NCBI RefSeq assembly: GCF_003473485.1
Contig: NC_053042.1
Coordinates: 2,492,501-2,556,500, forward strand
DNA length: 64,000 nucleotides
DNA from: Medicago truncatula
Lineage: Eukaryota; Streptophyta; Magnoliopsida; Fabales; Fabaceae
Reading direction: 5' to 3'
Positions within the stretch are counted from its first letter, which is position 1. Every line of letters starts with the position of its first letter. This document shows, one piece after another, positions 63,516 to 64,000 of the stretch. Made by a program: the position numbers and the translations under genes. The notes below the pieces were generated by a model. The model made no database searches. It was not told the DNA's origin and saw only the letters and a list, made by a program, of their open reading frames with translations.

Positions 63516-64000
63516 GTCAGAATTCGAATTCAATTTCTCTTGAACAATTCGTCTTTAATTGTAGCTTATTAACCACTCAAGGGCAACAATATATCAGCTA
63601 AAAGTGTGTTCACAAGAAAACAAACATCCTGTACATGCCAACAATATAATTTGTTTAACAAAGCAAGACCTTTCTCAAAATTTTCCTCATAATATATATC
63701 CCACTAAACAGACAAATGTTGCATACTCAAAATAACCATCAACTACAATGACCTTGCGAATAGTTACATACATTGCTGCAAGCAAAAAAAAGAAAGAAAA
63801 AAAAAAGAGAATAATGAGGACTGAATCAACAAGCTTGAGAGTAAACAGATAAAGAAACAATGACGCTTGGACAAAGACAAGAGGACAACAGAAACCATAA
63901 TGCAAATTTGCAAGCCTTCATTGTCAAAATAATCCGAGTCATAAGCTTCTATAACATTCATTCACAGACAAAACAAATTCTCCAATAACCTGTAGTTTGC
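63516..64000 (-). other. possible 3' UTR of a minus-strand gene beyond the window
   Basis: Less AT-biased than the preceding intergenic DNA and without repeats, but no coding frame is convincing. It may be the 3' untranslated end of a gene whose coding part lies past 64000; this is only a guess from composition. Confidence 0.2.

Noticed and set aside
63687-63961. minus-strand frames at the right edge
   Set aside because: Hydrophobic, low-complexity translations; composition fits an untranslated region better than coding sequence.

Overview
The window is plant nuclear DNA, AT-rich, with small spliced genes spread through intergenic DNA built mostly of transposon debris. The proteins read as eudicot. 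Their resemblance to legume versions and the style of the MITEs suggest a legume of the Medicago/clover/pea group, but that is inference. There is no bacterial, organellar or CRISPR signal.

Layout: (1) 0.6-2.8 kb holds the 3' part of a decayed Helitron, with helicase motifs, a terminal hairpin and a CTAG end; a DUF4283/zinc-knuckle fragment reads in frame into the helicase. (2) 4.4-12.4 kb, minus strand, is a complete 11-exon UAP56-type DEAD-box RNA helicase (427 aa) whose introns hold MITEs, a SINE tail and tandem repeats. (3) 14.9-15.8 kb, minus, is a one-exon plant carboxylesterase, and 16.1 kb a tRNA-Arg(CCT). (4) 17.3-20.4 kb, minus, is a three-exon SPX-domain phosphate-sensing regulator with two P1BS boxes upstream. 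(5) 22.3-27.1 kb is a TTA-flanked Tourist-like element containing a structurally complete PIF/Harbinger transposon (TSDs, TIRs, intact Myb-like ORF1 and intact DDE transposase, each with its own TATA box). (6) 28.7-29.4 kb, minus, is a two-exon SHINE/WIN1-clade AP2/ERF factor. (7) 30.4-32.0 kb is a long-inverted-repeat foldback element split by another transposon with an exact 8-bp TSD. (8) 36.1-37.1 kb, plus, is a small Gag1-like clamp (DUF4050) gene. (9) 38.2-40.8 kb is a dead LINE hit by a MITE and by a second, 5'-truncated LINE. (10) 41.4-42.8 kb is a MITE-like element carrying a solo LTR. (11) 51.6-54.1 kb, plus, is a complete EIN3-binding F-box gene (EBF1/2 type) with a long U-rich 3' region. 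The rest is intergenic DNA with dispersed repeats.

The host genes are independent single loci for mRNA export and splicing, esterase activity, phosphate signalling, cuticle regulation and ethylene signalling; no operon or cluster logic is visible. The most notable material is the complete Harbinger element with its internal minisatellite, the layered insertions that can be dated by TSDs, and two separate GC-AG introns in conserved genes. Exon boundaries were derived by hand from splice signals and reading frame, so each is a prediction.
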